Shown here in pieces: positions 25,757-33,921 of a stretch of DNA of 64,000 nt (positions within the stretch are counted from its first letter, which is position 1; the number at the start of each line of letters is the position of its first letter). The notes under the pieces are model-generated. The model saw only the letters and a list, made by a program, of their open reading frames with translations. It was not told the DNA's origin and did no database searches. This DNA comes from MW101C3 sp943367595 (GTDB lineage Bacteria; Cyanobacteriota; Cyanobacteriia; PCC-6307; Cyanobiaceae): contig CALRJS020000018.1 in NCBI GenBank assembly GCA_943367595.1, positions 7,639 through 71,638 of the forward strand. Direction: 5' to 3'. Both the position numbers and the translations under genes were made by a program.

Positions 25757-26607
25757 TGAGCCCGTGGCCGGCGGATTACGCCCGGGCCTGGACGCTGGCC
25801 GCCCCGGTGGAGATCAGAGGGGTGGGCCTGCACAGCGGTGCCGTGGCGCGGGTGCGCCTGGAGCCCACCGAGCGCCCGGGCTTCGCGGTGGGCTGGCTTG
25901 AGCAGCCCAGCCAGCCGCCGGTGCCGCTCCACCCCCGCCAGGTGGCCGACACCCGTTTGTGCACGGCGCTGCGCTTCGATCAGGGCCGCCTGGCCACCGT
26001 GGAACACCTGCTGGCGGCGCTGGTGGGCACGGGCCTGAGCCACGTGGACATCCTGGTAGAAGGGGAGGAGATCCCCCTGCTGGATGGCTCCGGACTGCCC
26101 TGGGTGGAGGCGATCGCGGCGGTTGGTCTGCGCGAGATCGGTGAGCGCGAGCCGCTCCAGACCCTCGCAACCCCGCTCACGGTTCAGCAGGGCGAGAGCT
26201 TCGCCGTGGCCCTCCCCAGCGAGCGGCCCCGCCTCAGCGCCGCTGTGGCCTACCCCCAGGCGGCCATCGGCCAGCAGCTGTTCACGCTTGAACTCACCCC
26301 GGAGCGGTTCGTGGCCGAGATCGCCCCTGCCCGCACGTTCGGCTTCCTCGAGCAGATCGAACAGTTGCGTGCCGCCGGACTGATCCAGGGCGGCGCCCTC
26401 GACAATGCCCTGGTCTGTGATGGCGAGAGCTGGGTGAACCCTCCGCTGCGGTTCAGCGATGAACCGGTGCGCCATAAGCTCTTGGACTTGCTGGGGGATC
26501 TGGCGCTGGTGGGCTTGCCCATGGCCCAGGTGTTCGCCTTCCGCGGGTCCCACGGCCTGCACACGGCACTGGCGGGCGCCCTGGCCTCCCTCCCCCGAAC
26601 TGCCTGA
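25756..26607 (+). CDS. lpxC: UDP-3-O-acyl-N-acetylglucosamine deacetylase (LpxC)
   Basis: LpxC is the zinc enzyme committing UDP-GlcNAc derivatives to lipid A. The 283-residue product shows RGVGLHSG, the zinc-ligand helix TVEHLLAALVGTG, DGSGLPWVEAI, and RHKLLDLLGDLAL with further zinc and catalytic residues. Its start overlaps the bamA stop (TGATG); an upstream in-frame ATG at 25720 would lie within bamA. It belongs to the Omp85-lpxC-fabZ-lpxA-lpxB operon. Confidence 0.95.
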   Translation: MSPWPADYARAWTLAAPVEIRGVGLHSGAVARVRLEPTERPGFAVGWLEQPSQPPVPLHPRQVADTRLCTALRFDQGRLATVEHLLAALVGTGLSHVDILVEGEEIPLLDGSGLPWVEAIAAVGLREIGEREPLQTLATPLTVQQGESFAVALPSERPRLSAAVAYPQAAIGQQLFTLELTPERFVAEIAPARTFGFLEQIEQLRAAGLIQGGALDNALVCDGESWVNPPLRFSDEPVRHKLLDLLGDLALVGLPMAQVFAFRGSHGLHTALAGALASLPRTA

Positions 26608-26614
26608 CGTTCCC

Positions 26615-27073
26615 TTGTCCGTCTTCTCTCCCCCCGAGACCTCGCTGCTGACCAGCGAGCAGATTCTCAACCTGCTGCCGCATCGCTACCCCTTCGCCCT
26701 CGTCGATCGGGTGATCGAGCAGGAGCTGGGCGTACGGGCCGTGGCGATCAAGAACGTCACCCTCAACGAACCCCAGTTCCAGGGGCATTTCCCCGGCCGG
26801 CCACTGATGCCCGGGGTGCTGATCGTTGAAGCGATGGCCCAGGTGGGTGGCCTGATCATCAGCCAGATGCCTGAACTTCCCAAGGGGCTGTTCGTGTTCG
26901 CCGGCATCGATGGTGTGCGCTTCCGACGACCGGTGGTGCCGGGTGATCAGTTGCGGATCACCTGCGAGCTGATCACCCTCAAACGCAAACGCTTCGGCAA
27001 AGTGAAGGGCACCGTCACTGTCGATGGAGACCTGGTGTGTTCAGGGGAACTCATGTTCTCTTTGGTGGACTGA
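26615..27073 (+). CDS. fabZ: 3-hydroxyacyl-ACP dehydratase (FabZ)
   Basis: FabZ dehydrates 3-hydroxyacyl-ACP in fatty-acid synthesis and competes with lipid A synthesis for the same acyl chains. The 152-residue hot-dog protein contains LLPHRYPFALVDRV with the catalytic histidine and GHFPGRPLMPGVLIVEAMAQ with the catalytic glutamate. The frame is open upstream but overlaps lpxC; the TTG at 26615, eight bases after the lpxC stop, is the best start. Confidence 0.95.
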   Translation: MSVFSPPETSLLTSEQILNLLPHRYPFALVDRVIEQELGVRAVAIKNVTLNEPQFQGHFPGRPLMPGVLIVEAMAQVGGLIISQMPELPKGLFVFAGIDGVRFRRPVVPGDQLRITCELITLKRKRFGKVKGTVTVDGDLVCSGELMFSLVD

Positions 27074-27077
27074 GGGA

Positions 27078-27899
27078 ATGACCAGCTCCGCCGTGACGAC
27101 CAAGATCCATCCCAGTGCTCTGGTGGATCCCCGCGCCCGGCTGGCCGAAGGGGTGGCGATCGGCCCGTTCGCCGTGATCGGTCCCGATGTCCAGATCGGT
27201 GCGGGCAGCAGCATCGGCCCGCACGTGGTGATCGATGGCAGGGTCACGATGGGCGCGCGCAACCGGGTGTTCCCGGGCGCCTGCATCGGCCTCGAGCCCC
27301 AGGATCTCAAGTACAACGGCGCTGACACCGAGGTGGTGATCGGCGACGACAACGCTTTTCGCGAGTGCGTCACGATCAACCGGGCCACCGCCGCCGGCGA
27401 GCAGACCCGCATCGGCAGCGGCAACCTGCTGATGGCTTACAGCCATGTGGGTCATAACTGCGAACTGGGCGACCGGATCGTGGTGGCCAATGGCGTGGCG
27501 ATCGCCGGCCATGTGGTGATCGGTGATCGGGCCGTGATCGGTGGCGTGCTGGGCATCCACCAGTTCGTGCACATCGGCAAGCTGGCGATGGTCGGTGGCA
27601 TGAGCCGCATCGACCGCGACGTGCCCCCCTTCGCGATCGTGGAAGGGCACCCGGGCCGGCTGCGGGGCCTCAACCGCATCGGCCTGCGCCGCAGCGGTCT
27701 TGCCGACCGCGAGGACGGCGCTGAGCTGCGCCAGTTGCGGGAGGTGTGGGACCGCCTCTACCGCGGCGATGAGGTGCTGGTGGAGGCGCTGCGCCAGCTG
27801 CGCCAGCAGCCCCTGCTGCCGGCGGCCGAGGAGCTGTGCAGCTTCCTCGAGGCGTCGATTGCGCCCGGGCGCCGCGGCCCATTGCCGCCGCAGCGCTGA
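27078..27899 (+). CDS. lpxA: UDP-N-acetylglucosamine acyltransferase (LpxA)
   Basis: LpxA transfers a 3-hydroxyacyl chain to UDP-GlcNAc, the first step of lipid A synthesis. The 273-residue product is a left-handed beta-helix of hexapeptide repeats (IGPFAVIGPDVQIGAG, IGDRAVIGGVLGIHQF) with the catalytic-histidine segment MAYSHVGHNCELG. The C-terminal helical domain follows. ATG at 27078 has a GAGGGA just upstream. Its stop overlaps the lpxB ATG (TGATG). Confidence 0.95.
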   Translation: MTSSAVTTKIHPSALVDPRARLAEGVAIGPFAVIGPDVQIGAGSSIGPHVVIDGRVTMGARNRVFPGACIGLEPQDLKYNGADTEVVIGDDNAFRECVTINRATAAGEQTRIGSGNLLMAYSHVGHNCELGDRIVVANGVAIAGHVVIGDRAVIGGVLGIHQFVHIGKLAMVGGMSRIDRDVPPFAIVEGHPGRLRGLNRIGLRRSGLADREDGAELRQLREVWDRLYRGDEVLVEALRQLRQQPLLPAAEELCSFLEASIAPGRRGPLPPQR

Positions 27900-29125
27900 T
27901 GGCGCGGTTGCTGATCAGCACCGGCGAGGTGTCGGGTGATCTGCAGGGGGGGCTGTTGATCCAGGCACTGCATGCGGAGGCGGAACGCCGCCACCTGCCG
28001 CTGGAGATCGTGGCCCTGGGCGGCGAGCGCATGGAGCGTGCCGGCGCCCGGCTGATCGCCAACACGGCGCCGATGGGGGCGATCGGCCTCTGGGAAGCCC
28101 TGCCCCTGGTGCTCCCCACCCTGCGGCTGCAGCGCAAGGTGGGCCAGTGGCTGCGCCAGTCGCCGCCGGATGGGCTGGTGCTCATCGATTACATGGGCGC
28201 CAATGTGAATCTGGGCCTGCGTATCCGCCGCGACTACCCCTGGGTGCCGATCACCTACTACATCGCGCCGCAGGAGTGGGCCTTCCGCTTTGGCGATGGC
28301 GGCACCACGCGCCTGATCGGCTTCACCGACCGGATCCTGGCCATCTTTCCCCAGGAAGCCAGCTTCTACGCCGCCCGCGGCGCGGACGTCACCTGGGTGG
28401 GCCATCCGCTGGTGGACACGCTCACCGAACAGCCCGATCCGGCTGAGGCCAGGCGCGAGCTGGGTCTCACCCCCGACCAGCCGCTGCTGCTGCTGATGCC
28501 GGCCTCCCGCCCTCAGGAGCTGCGCTACCTGCTGCCGCCACTGGCCGCTGCCGCGGCAAGGCTGCAGCAGCTGCGCCCCAACCTCAAGGTGGTCGTTCCG
28601 GCCGGCCTGCCCAGTTTTGAGCAGCCCCTGGCCAGCCGCCTGGCGGCTGCGGGCGTGGAGGCCACCGTGGTGCCGGCTGCCCGTTGCGACGCGCTCAAGC
28701 CCACCCTCTGTGCCGCCGCCACCCTGGCGTTCACCAAGTCGGGAACAGTGAACCTGGAGATGGCGCTGCGCGGGGTGCCCCAGGTGGTGGGCTACCGGCT
28801 CAGCCGGCCCACCGCCTTCATCGCTAAACGGCTGCTGGGCTTCAACGTGCCCCACATCTCCCCGGTGAACCTGCTGCTGGGGGAACGGCTGCTGCCGGAA
28901 CTGCTGCAGAACGACCTCACCGCCGACACGATCGTGGCGGAGGCCCTGCCACTGCTGGAGCAGGGCCCCGAGCGGCAGCGGATGCTCGACGGCTACAGCC
29001 GCCTGCGCGGCATCCTGGGCGAGCCGGGGGTCACCCGCAGAGCGGCAGCCGCCATCCTGGATCAGATCGGCGCGGCGGCCTCCCGCGGCACCGCCACCGC
29101 CCGCAGCGTTGCTGAACCGGCATGA
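27899..29125 (+). CDS. lpxB: lipid-A-disaccharide synthase (LpxB)
   Basis: LpxB joins lipid X and UDP-diacyl-GlcN into the lipid A disaccharide at the inner membrane. The 408-residue GT-B glycosyltransferase shows STGEVSGDLQGGLL, YYIAPQEWAFRFG, VTWVGHPLVDT, and the substrate-binding TKSGTVNLEMALRGVPQVVG. It starts at 27899 within the lpxA stop and its own stop overlaps msrA (ATGA), so the operon continues into msrA. No lpxD is present in the window. Confidence 0.95.
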   Translation: MARLLISTGEVSGDLQGGLLIQALHAEAERRHLPLEIVALGGERMERAGARLIANTAPMGAIGLWEALPLVLPTLRLQRKVGQWLRQSPPDGLVLIDYMGANVNLGLRIRRDYPWVPITYYIAPQEWAFRFGDGGTTRLIGFTDRILAIFPQEASFYAARGADVTWVGHPLVDTLTEQPDPAEARRELGLTPDQPLLLLMPASRPQELRYLLPPLAAAAARLQQLRPNLKVVVPAGLPSFEQPLASRLAAAGVEATVVPAARCDALKPTLCAAATLAFTKSGTVNLEMALRGVPQVVGYRLSRPTAFIAKRLLGFNVPHISPVNLLLGERLLPELLQNDLTADTIVAEALPLLEQGPERQRMLDGYSRLRGILGEPGVTRRAAAAILDQIGAAASRGTATARSVAEPA

Positions 29126-29856
29126 GCCCGCTCCCTTCCCGCCCGCCCTCGTCCTCGCGGCGTCCGCTGCAGCTCCCATTGCAGCTCCCACCCCGACGTC
29201 CACTCCCGCGCCCATTCCGGCGCGCCTGGCAATGCTGGCTAGCACCCTTGCTGCTGGTGGTCATGCTGCTGATCACCGCCGCCCCGCCCGCGCAGGCGGC
29301 GGTGGAGGAGGCGGTGTTCGCCGGTGGCTGTTTCTGGTGCCTGGAGCACGACCTCGAGAAGCTCCCCGGTGTGCTCGATGCGGTGAGCGGCTACAGCGGC
29401 GGTGCCCAGGCCAACCCCACCTACAAGCAGGTGTCGGCAGGAGGCACGGGGCACCTCGAGGCCGTGCTGGTGCGCTTCGACCCCGACCGGATCAGCTACC
29501 CGGCCCTGCTGCGCTCCTTCTGGCGCAACGTGGACCCCCTGGATGGGGGCGGCCAGTTCTGCGATCGCGGCGCCTCGTATCAGCCGGCCATCTTCGTTCG
29601 TGGTGACCGCCAGGAGCAGCAGGCCCGTGCCAGCCAGGCCGCGGCCGCCCGCGAACTGAAGCGCAAGCCCGCTGAGCTGCGGGTGCCGGTGCGGCCGCTG
29701 CAGCGCTTCTGGCCAGCCGAGAGCTATCACCAGAATTACGCGGAACGCAACAAGGCGAAGTACTCCTATTACCGCTGGTCGTGCGGCCGTGACCGGCGCC
29801 TCGACGAGCGTTGGGGCAAGGCCGCCCGCAGCGGCACGCCCTGGCGTTCCCCCTGA
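29122..29856 (+). CDS. msrA: peptide methionine sulfoxide reductase MsrA, probably exported or membrane-anchored
   Basis: MsrA reduces methionine-S-sulfoxide in oxidised proteins. The catalytic motif GGCFWCLE (Cys70) and later SYHQNYAERNKAKYSYYR are diagnostic. Unlike cytosolic MsrA, the 244-residue product has an N-terminal basic, Pro/Arg-rich stretch followed by a hydrophobic segment (WLAPLLLVVMLLITAA, residues 39-54) and an Ala-x-Ala cleavage site (PAQA-A). That suggests secretion to the periplasm or thylakoid lumen. Location at the end of an outer-membrane operon agrees with an envelope role. Confidence 0.92.
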   Translation: MSPLPSRPPSSSRRPLQLPLQLPPRRPLPRPFRRAWQCWLAPLLLVVMLLITAAPPAQAAVEEAVFAGGCFWCLEHDLEKLPGVLDAVSGYSGGAQANPTYKQVSAGGTGHLEAVLVRFDPDRISYPALLRSFWRNVDPLDGGGQFCDRGASYQPAIFVRGDRQEQQARASQAAAARELKRKPAELRVPVRPLQRFWPAESYHQNYAERNKAKYSYYRWSCGRDRRLDERWGKAARSGTPWRSP

Positions 29857-29857
29857 C

Positions 29858-29873
29858 ACCCCGGTGGGGGTTT
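29858..29873 (+). terminator. weak candidate terminator after msrA
   Basis: ACCCC-GGTG-GGGGT forms a short 5-bp hairpin followed by only two to three T residues, directly after the msrA stop. It could end the bamA-lpx-msrA transcript, but the stem is short and the U-tract poor. Confidence 0.3.
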
Positions 29874-29935
29874 CAGCCCTTCCCAGAAGCGGGCAGCCTG
29901 CTTACGTTGACTGCAGGTGACATGTCGGTGCCTGT

Positions 29936-30124
29936 ATGTATCTGCTGACGATCAAGGACGGCCTGGCCACCCGCCACATCGGCCCCTACGAAAGCCCGAA
30001 ACAGGCGGTCGACGACCTCGACCGCCTGCTGATGAGCTTCGGCGACCGGGCCCGCTGGCAGATCCACGAGCTGGAATCGCCCACCGTGCTCCTGGGCAGC
30101 GCCGCGCCGGTGGCGGCGGCCTGA
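29936..30124 (+). CDS. small conserved protein of unknown function
   Basis: The 62-residue product MYLLTIKDGLATRHIGPYES... reads as a compact, charged, soluble domain with alternating beta/alpha character (KQAVDDLDRLLMSFGDRARW, QIHELESPTVLLG). It ends in a hydrophobic Ala-rich tail. No family is recognised with certainty. It stands alone between msrA and a convergent membrane-protein gene. Codon use and the intact short frame support coding. Confidence 0.6.
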   Translation: MYLLTIKDGLATRHIGPYESPKQAVDDLDRLLMSFGDRARWQIHELESPTVLLGSAAPVAAA

Positions 30125-30235
30125 GTGAGGCTCCACCCTCCACTTGAAGCTCCACCTCCACTCACGAACAGAAGCGCCACCACCAAGCGACCTCCCTCAC
30201 AGCAGCGCTCCAGCGGCAACGATCCAGGCCTGGGG

Positions 30236-30484
30236 CTAGCGGGCCTGGCGTGGGTAGCCGCTCAGCAGGCCGCTCTCCACCATCAGGCCCACACCCGCGG
30301 TCACGCAGATCAGCCCCAGGGCGCCGTACCAGAACCAGGGGCCGGTGGCCGGCGCTTTCACCAGCAGGGCCACCTGCTGCACCGTGCGCCGGCTGATCGC
30401 TTCACCCACCAGGCAGAGGCCCAGCGGCAACAGCAGCACGCCCAGTTGCGCGCGGATGTACCAGCGGATCTTCTTGGCGGCCAT
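30236..30484 (-). CDS. small conserved membrane protein
   Basis: The 82-residue product begins with basic MAAKKIRWYIRAQLGVLLLP and has two predicted membrane segments (LGVLLLPLGLCLVGEAI and WFWYGALGLICVTAGVGLMV), with a short basic C-terminus. It resembles small cyanobacterial membrane proteins of unknown role. It is the last gene downstream of pepA on the minus strand, 30 bp after the pepA stop. Confidence 0.65.
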   Translation of the reverse strand: MAAKKIRWYIRAQLGVLLLPLGLCLVGEAISRRTVQQVALLVKAPATGPWFWYGALGLICVTAGVGLMVESGLLSGYPRQAR

Positions 30485-30514
30485 GGCGTCGGCGAGCGGC
30501 GTCAGTGGTCAACC

Positions 30515-31993
30515 CTAAGCCGGGCCCCCGAGGCACACCCAGTTCACCAGGGTGCGCACGCCGAACCCGGTGGCACCGGCGGGGTCAAGCCCGCGGCCCT
30601 TGTCGCTCCACACGGTGCCGGCGATGTCGAGGTGGGCCCAGGGGAGATCGGGCGTGACGAAATCCTTGAGGAACAGGGCCGCCGTGATCGACCCTCCCGG
30701 CCGTGGACCGGTGTTCTTGAGATCCGCCACCGGGCTTTTCAGGCCCTGCTTGTAGGCGGCATGCAGCGGCATGCGCCAGAACAGCTCGCCCCCCTGCTGA
30801 CCGGCGTCCACCAGGGCCGCGGCCAGCGTGTCGCTGACGGACCAGAGCCCGGCGATCTCCTCGCCCAGGGCGATCACGCAGGCGCCGGTGAGGGTGGCCA
30901 GATCCACCACCGCATCCGGTTCAAGGTTGCAGGCGTACACCAGGGCGTCGGCCAGGGTGAGCCGCCCTTCGGCATCGGTGTTGTTGATTTCGATCGTCTT
31001 GCCGTTGGAGGCGGTGAGGATGTCGCCGGGGTGGATGGCGTTGCCGCTGATCATGTTTTCGCAGGCGGCCACGATCACGTGCACCTCCACATCCGCCGGC
31101 TTGAGCTCGGCGATGGCCCGCGCCGCACCCAGCACCGCCGCGCTGCCGCCCATGTCGTACTTCATCATCTCGATCTGGGAGCCGGCGGTTTTGAGGTTGT
31201 ACCCGCCCGAATCGAAGGTGAGCCCCTTGCCGATCAACACCAGCCGCCGGTTGGAGCCCCCGGCCGGGCGGTAGGTGAGGTGGATGAACTTCGGCGGCAG
31301 ATCCGAGCCCTGTGCCACGCCCAGATAGGCCCCCATGCCGAGCGCATCGCAGTCGTCGCGCTCCAGCACCTTCAGCTCCAGGCCGAAGTCCCTGGCGATG
31401 CTGGCGGCGGTGTCGGCCAGGGCCTGGGGGGTCACCACATTGGGAGGGGCGGCCACCAGCTCGCGGGCCAGCTCCACGCCGGCGCAGGTGGCGGCCACGG
31501 CGCTCAGACCGGTGCCGGCCGCTTCCGGCAGGCCCAGCAGCGTGACGCTCTCCGGCAGCGTCTGGGGCTCGGCCTCGCTCTTGAAGCGTTGATCCTTGTA
31601 GAGGCTCAGCCGCACCGCTTCGGCGATGGCCGTGGCGGCGGCAGTGGGATCAAGGCCCTCGCAGGGAAGGGCCAGCCCCAGGGCGCCCCCGGCGGCAGCG
31701 GCAGCCTTGGCGCTCGCGGCGGCGGCGCTGCGCAGGGCGGCGCCATCGAGGCTGCCGGCCTCACCCAGCCCCACCAGCACCAGCAGGCTGGGGGTGTGGG
31801 CGGGCAGATGCAGGGCCAGGCAGTCGCCGGGTTTGCTCTTGAAGCGCCGCTTCTCCAGCAGCGCGGCCAGGTCGAGGCTGAAGCGGGCTGACAGGAGCGG
31901 CAGCCAACCGGCGGGATCCCCCTGCAGCACCCCCACCGCCAGGGTGTCGCCTTCCCACTGCGTGAAGGCGGCGGGGCTGGTGCGGAACTCCAT
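30515..31993 (-). CDS. pepA: leucyl aminopeptidase (PepA)
   Basis: PepA is a cytosolic two-metal M17 aminopeptidase that removes N-terminal residues from peptides. The 492-residue product has a variable N-terminal macro-like domain and the catalytic domain with LIGKGLTFDSGGYNLK, KYDMGGSAAVLGAA and the signature NNTDAEGRLTLADAL. The metal ligands in these motifs are all present. The ATG at 31993 begins MEFRTSPAAF. The small membrane protein follows on the same strand. Confidence 0.95.
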   Translation of the reverse strand: MEFRTSPAAFTQWEGDTLAVGVLQGDPAGWLPLLSARFSLDLAALLEKRRFKSKPGDCLALHLPAHTPSLLVLVGLGEAGSLDGAALRSAAAASAKAAAAAGGALGLALPCEGLDPTAAATAIAEAVRLSLYKDQRFKSEAEPQTLPESVTLLGLPEAAGTGLSAVAATCAGVELARELVAAPPNVVTPQALADTAASIARDFGLELKVLERDDCDALGMGAYLGVAQGSDLPPKFIHLTYRPAGGSNRRLVLIGKGLTFDSGGYNLKTAGSQIEMMKYDMGGSAAVLGAARAIAELKPADVEVHVIVAACENMISGNAIHPGDILTASNGKTIEINNTDAEGRLTLADALVYACNLEPDAVVDLATLTGACVIALGEEIAGLWSVSDTLAAALVDAGQQGGELFWRMPLHAAYKQGLKSPVADLKNTGPRPGGSITAALFLKDFVTPDLPWAHLDIAGTVWSDKGRGLDPAGATGFGVRTLVNWVCLGGPA

Positions 31994-32052
31994 GGAGCGT
32001 CAACCTTGGAGGCGCGATCGTAGCCATGCCGCACCGGGCTCCCCGCTGGTGC

Positions 32053-32664
32053 TCAGGCCGGATCGGCGGTGAAGGGCGTGGCCCAGCGCTGGCGGGTTTC
32101 CTTGTTGAAAGGCGGCTGCCAACGGCGGATCAGCGCCTGCTCCAGGGCCCGGCGTGGTTTGACCGCCCCAGGGACGTCGCTGCTGAAGCGGATGCTCAGC
32201 CCGCTGGTGAGCCCGCAGCGGCGCAGGGCTTCGTCGTAGGCCGCCAGGTAGGTCTTGCAGTCGTGGTCGCCTTTCCAGCGGCGATCGGCGCAGCCGGTTT
32301 CGCCCACATACAGCAGCAGGGGGTGCTCCAGCTGGGGTTGGCGGTCCATCACCACATAGAGCGCCGCCCCCTGCTGCGGCGGCTCGGGCCAGCGCCAGAA
32401 CTGCAGGTTGAGCGGTGCCAGCGCCAGTGGATCGAAGGCGGCAGCCTGCGCGGCGGCGGCATCGGCCCCGCCGGCTCCGAACAGGGAGCGCTGCGCCACC
32501 CCGGCTCCGCTGCCGTGCAGGGGACGCTGAAAGTCGGCCAGGCCCTGCTGCCAGCGCAGCAGCTGGTGGCGCGCCAACGGCAGAGCCGTGGGCACCTGCT
32601 CAGCGGCGGTGGAGCCAGGCCCGGCGCCGAACAGGTCGAGCTGCCCCTGGCGCGGCAGGCCCAT
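32053..32664 (-). CDS. GIY-YIG-like nuclease-domain protein
   Basis: The 203-residue product has an N-terminal region of about 90 residues and a C-terminal GIY-YIG-type core: ALYVVMDRQ, then LLLYVGETGCADRRWKGDH, and later ALEQALIRRWQPPFNKE, which resemble the GIY, YIG, Arg and Glu motifs of the superfamily. GIY-YIG domains cut DNA. It starts at the ATG at 32664, two bases after the TGA of the HhH gene upstream on the same strand, so the two are an operon. The substrate is unknown. Confidence 0.75.
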   Translation of the reverse strand: MGLPRQGQLDLFGAGPGSTAAEQVPTALPLARHQLLRWQQGLADFQRPLHGSGAGVAQRSLFGAGGADAAAAQAAAFDPLALAPLNLQFWRWPEPPQQGAALYVVMDRQPQLEHPLLLYVGETGCADRRWKGDHDCKTYLAAYDEALRRCGLTSGLSIRFSSDVPGAVKPRRALEQALIRRWQPPFNKETRQRWATPFTADPA

Positions 32665-32666
32665 GC

Positions 32667-33413
32667 TCAGGGCCGCTGCCGCTGTGGCGCTGGTGTCGGC
32701 CGCGGCAGATCCGGCCCCACCGGCCCCCGGCCGAAGCTCACCTTGCCGATCAGGGCCTCCACCAGGTGGGGGGGCAGCTGCAGCCGTTGCTGCAGATCGG
32801 CGAGATCCTGAAAGGGCCCCCGCCCCCGTTCGCGCACCAGCCGCTGGCAGCGGGGGGGATCGAGCGGCAGCCTTGCCTGGAGCTGTTCGGCGCTGCAGCG
32901 ATTCACGTCCAGCGGCACCGGCCGCAGCGGTGCGGGCTCCCCATACCAGCGGAACTCCAGCAGCGGCAGCCAGCACTGCAGCTGGGCGTCGCTGAGGCCC
33001 AGCAGCCGTTGCAGGTCGTCCTCGCCGCTGAGCTGCACACCGCCGGCCTGCAGACGCAGCAGCAGGTCCACCTGGTGCGGTTCACAGCCGGGCAGCCGCA
33101 GCCAGTCGGCGGGGGTGGCGCGGTTCACATCCAGCCGCCAGCCCAGGGCGGCCGCGTGGCGCACCTGGGCGGCATCCCGCAGCCGCAGGGCCGGGTTCTG
33201 CTTCAGCTTCAAGGCCAGCAGCTCCCGTTCCACGGCCGCCTCGGCCCCGTCAGGCTCTGGGCCGCCACCGGCCCCTGCCGCATCTGTTGAGGCGTCTGCA
33301 GCCGGGTTCGATGGCGCCGGCTCACGGCGAGGCGGTGGTGGTGGCGGCGCGATCTGCCCCGTGGCGATCAGCAGGCGGCGCGCCAGTGGATCCAACCAGT
33401 GCCCTCTGGCCAT
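32667..33413 (-). CDS. protein with two ComEA-like helix-hairpin-helix repeats
   Basis: The 248-residue product has a Pro-rich linker (about residues 20-60) and two copies of a ComEA-like helix-hairpin-helix unit: LDVNRATPADWLRLPGCEP near residue 92 and LDVNRCSAEQLQARLPLDPP near 167. Each is followed by a hydrophobic helix and a Leu-rich second helix. HhH motifs bind DNA backbones without sequence specificity. No signal peptide is seen, unlike classical ComEA. It is immediately upstream of the GIY-YIG gene and probably acts with it. Confidence 0.75.
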   Translation of the reverse strand: MARGHWLDPLARRLLIATGQIAPPPPPPRREPAPSNPAADASTDAAGAGGGPEPDGAEAAVERELLALKLKQNPALRLRDAAQVRHAAALGWRLDVNRATPADWLRLPGCEPHQVDLLLRLQAGGVQLSGEDDLQRLLGLSDAQLQCWLPLLEFRWYGEPAPLRPVPLDVNRCSAEQLQARLPLDPPRCQRLVRERGRGPFQDLADLQQRLQLPPHLVEALIGKVSFGRGPVGPDLPRPTPAPQRQRP

Positions 33414-33546
33414 GGCGGCCCCCCTTCAGCCACGACGGACTGGCCCGAAGTTAGCGGCAGGGGGCGGTCGATACGTCAATCCGTACTCACCGGCAGACCG
33501 GCAGGCGCCGCAGAATCGATCCGATCGCTCTGTGTCCGGCAGCTTG

Positions 33547-33870
33547 ATGGGCTTCTTTGAATCCGAGATCGTGCAGGACGAAGCCCGGCGCCTGTTCACC
33601 GATTACCAGCAGCTCACCCAGCTGGGCTCCGACTACGGCAAGTTCGATCGCGAGGGCAAGAAGCTCTTCATCGAGCGGATGGAGGAGCTGATGGACCGCT
33701 ACCGGGTGTTCATGAAGCGCTTCGAGCTCTCCGAGGATTTCCAGGCCAAGCTCACGGTCGAGCAGCTGCGCACGCAGCTGGGTCAGTTCGGCATGACGCC
33801 CGAGCAGATGTTCAGCCAGATGCATCTCACGCTCGAGCGCATGAAGAGCGAACTGAGCTCGTCCTGCTGA
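33547..33870 (+). CDS. DUF1825 family protein
   Basis: The 107-residue product (MGFFESEIVQDEARRLFTDY... and MTPEQMFSQMHLTLERMKSE) is a short helical protein of the DUF1825 type, found in cyanobacteria and plastid-bearing lineages with no assigned function. The ATG at 33547 gives the family-typical start; the open frame extends further upstream only by chance. It is followed by tyrS after 51 bp. Confidence 0.85.
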   Translation: MGFFESEIVQDEARRLFTDYQQLTQLGSDYGKFDREGKKLFIERMEELMDRYRVFMKRFELSEDFQAKLTVEQLRTQLGQFGMTPEQMFSQMHLTLERMKSELSSSC

Positions 33871-33921
33871 CGCCTGCCTACGATCCGCCGCGACGGGTCG
33901 CGGCACAGGCGGGGTGAACGG

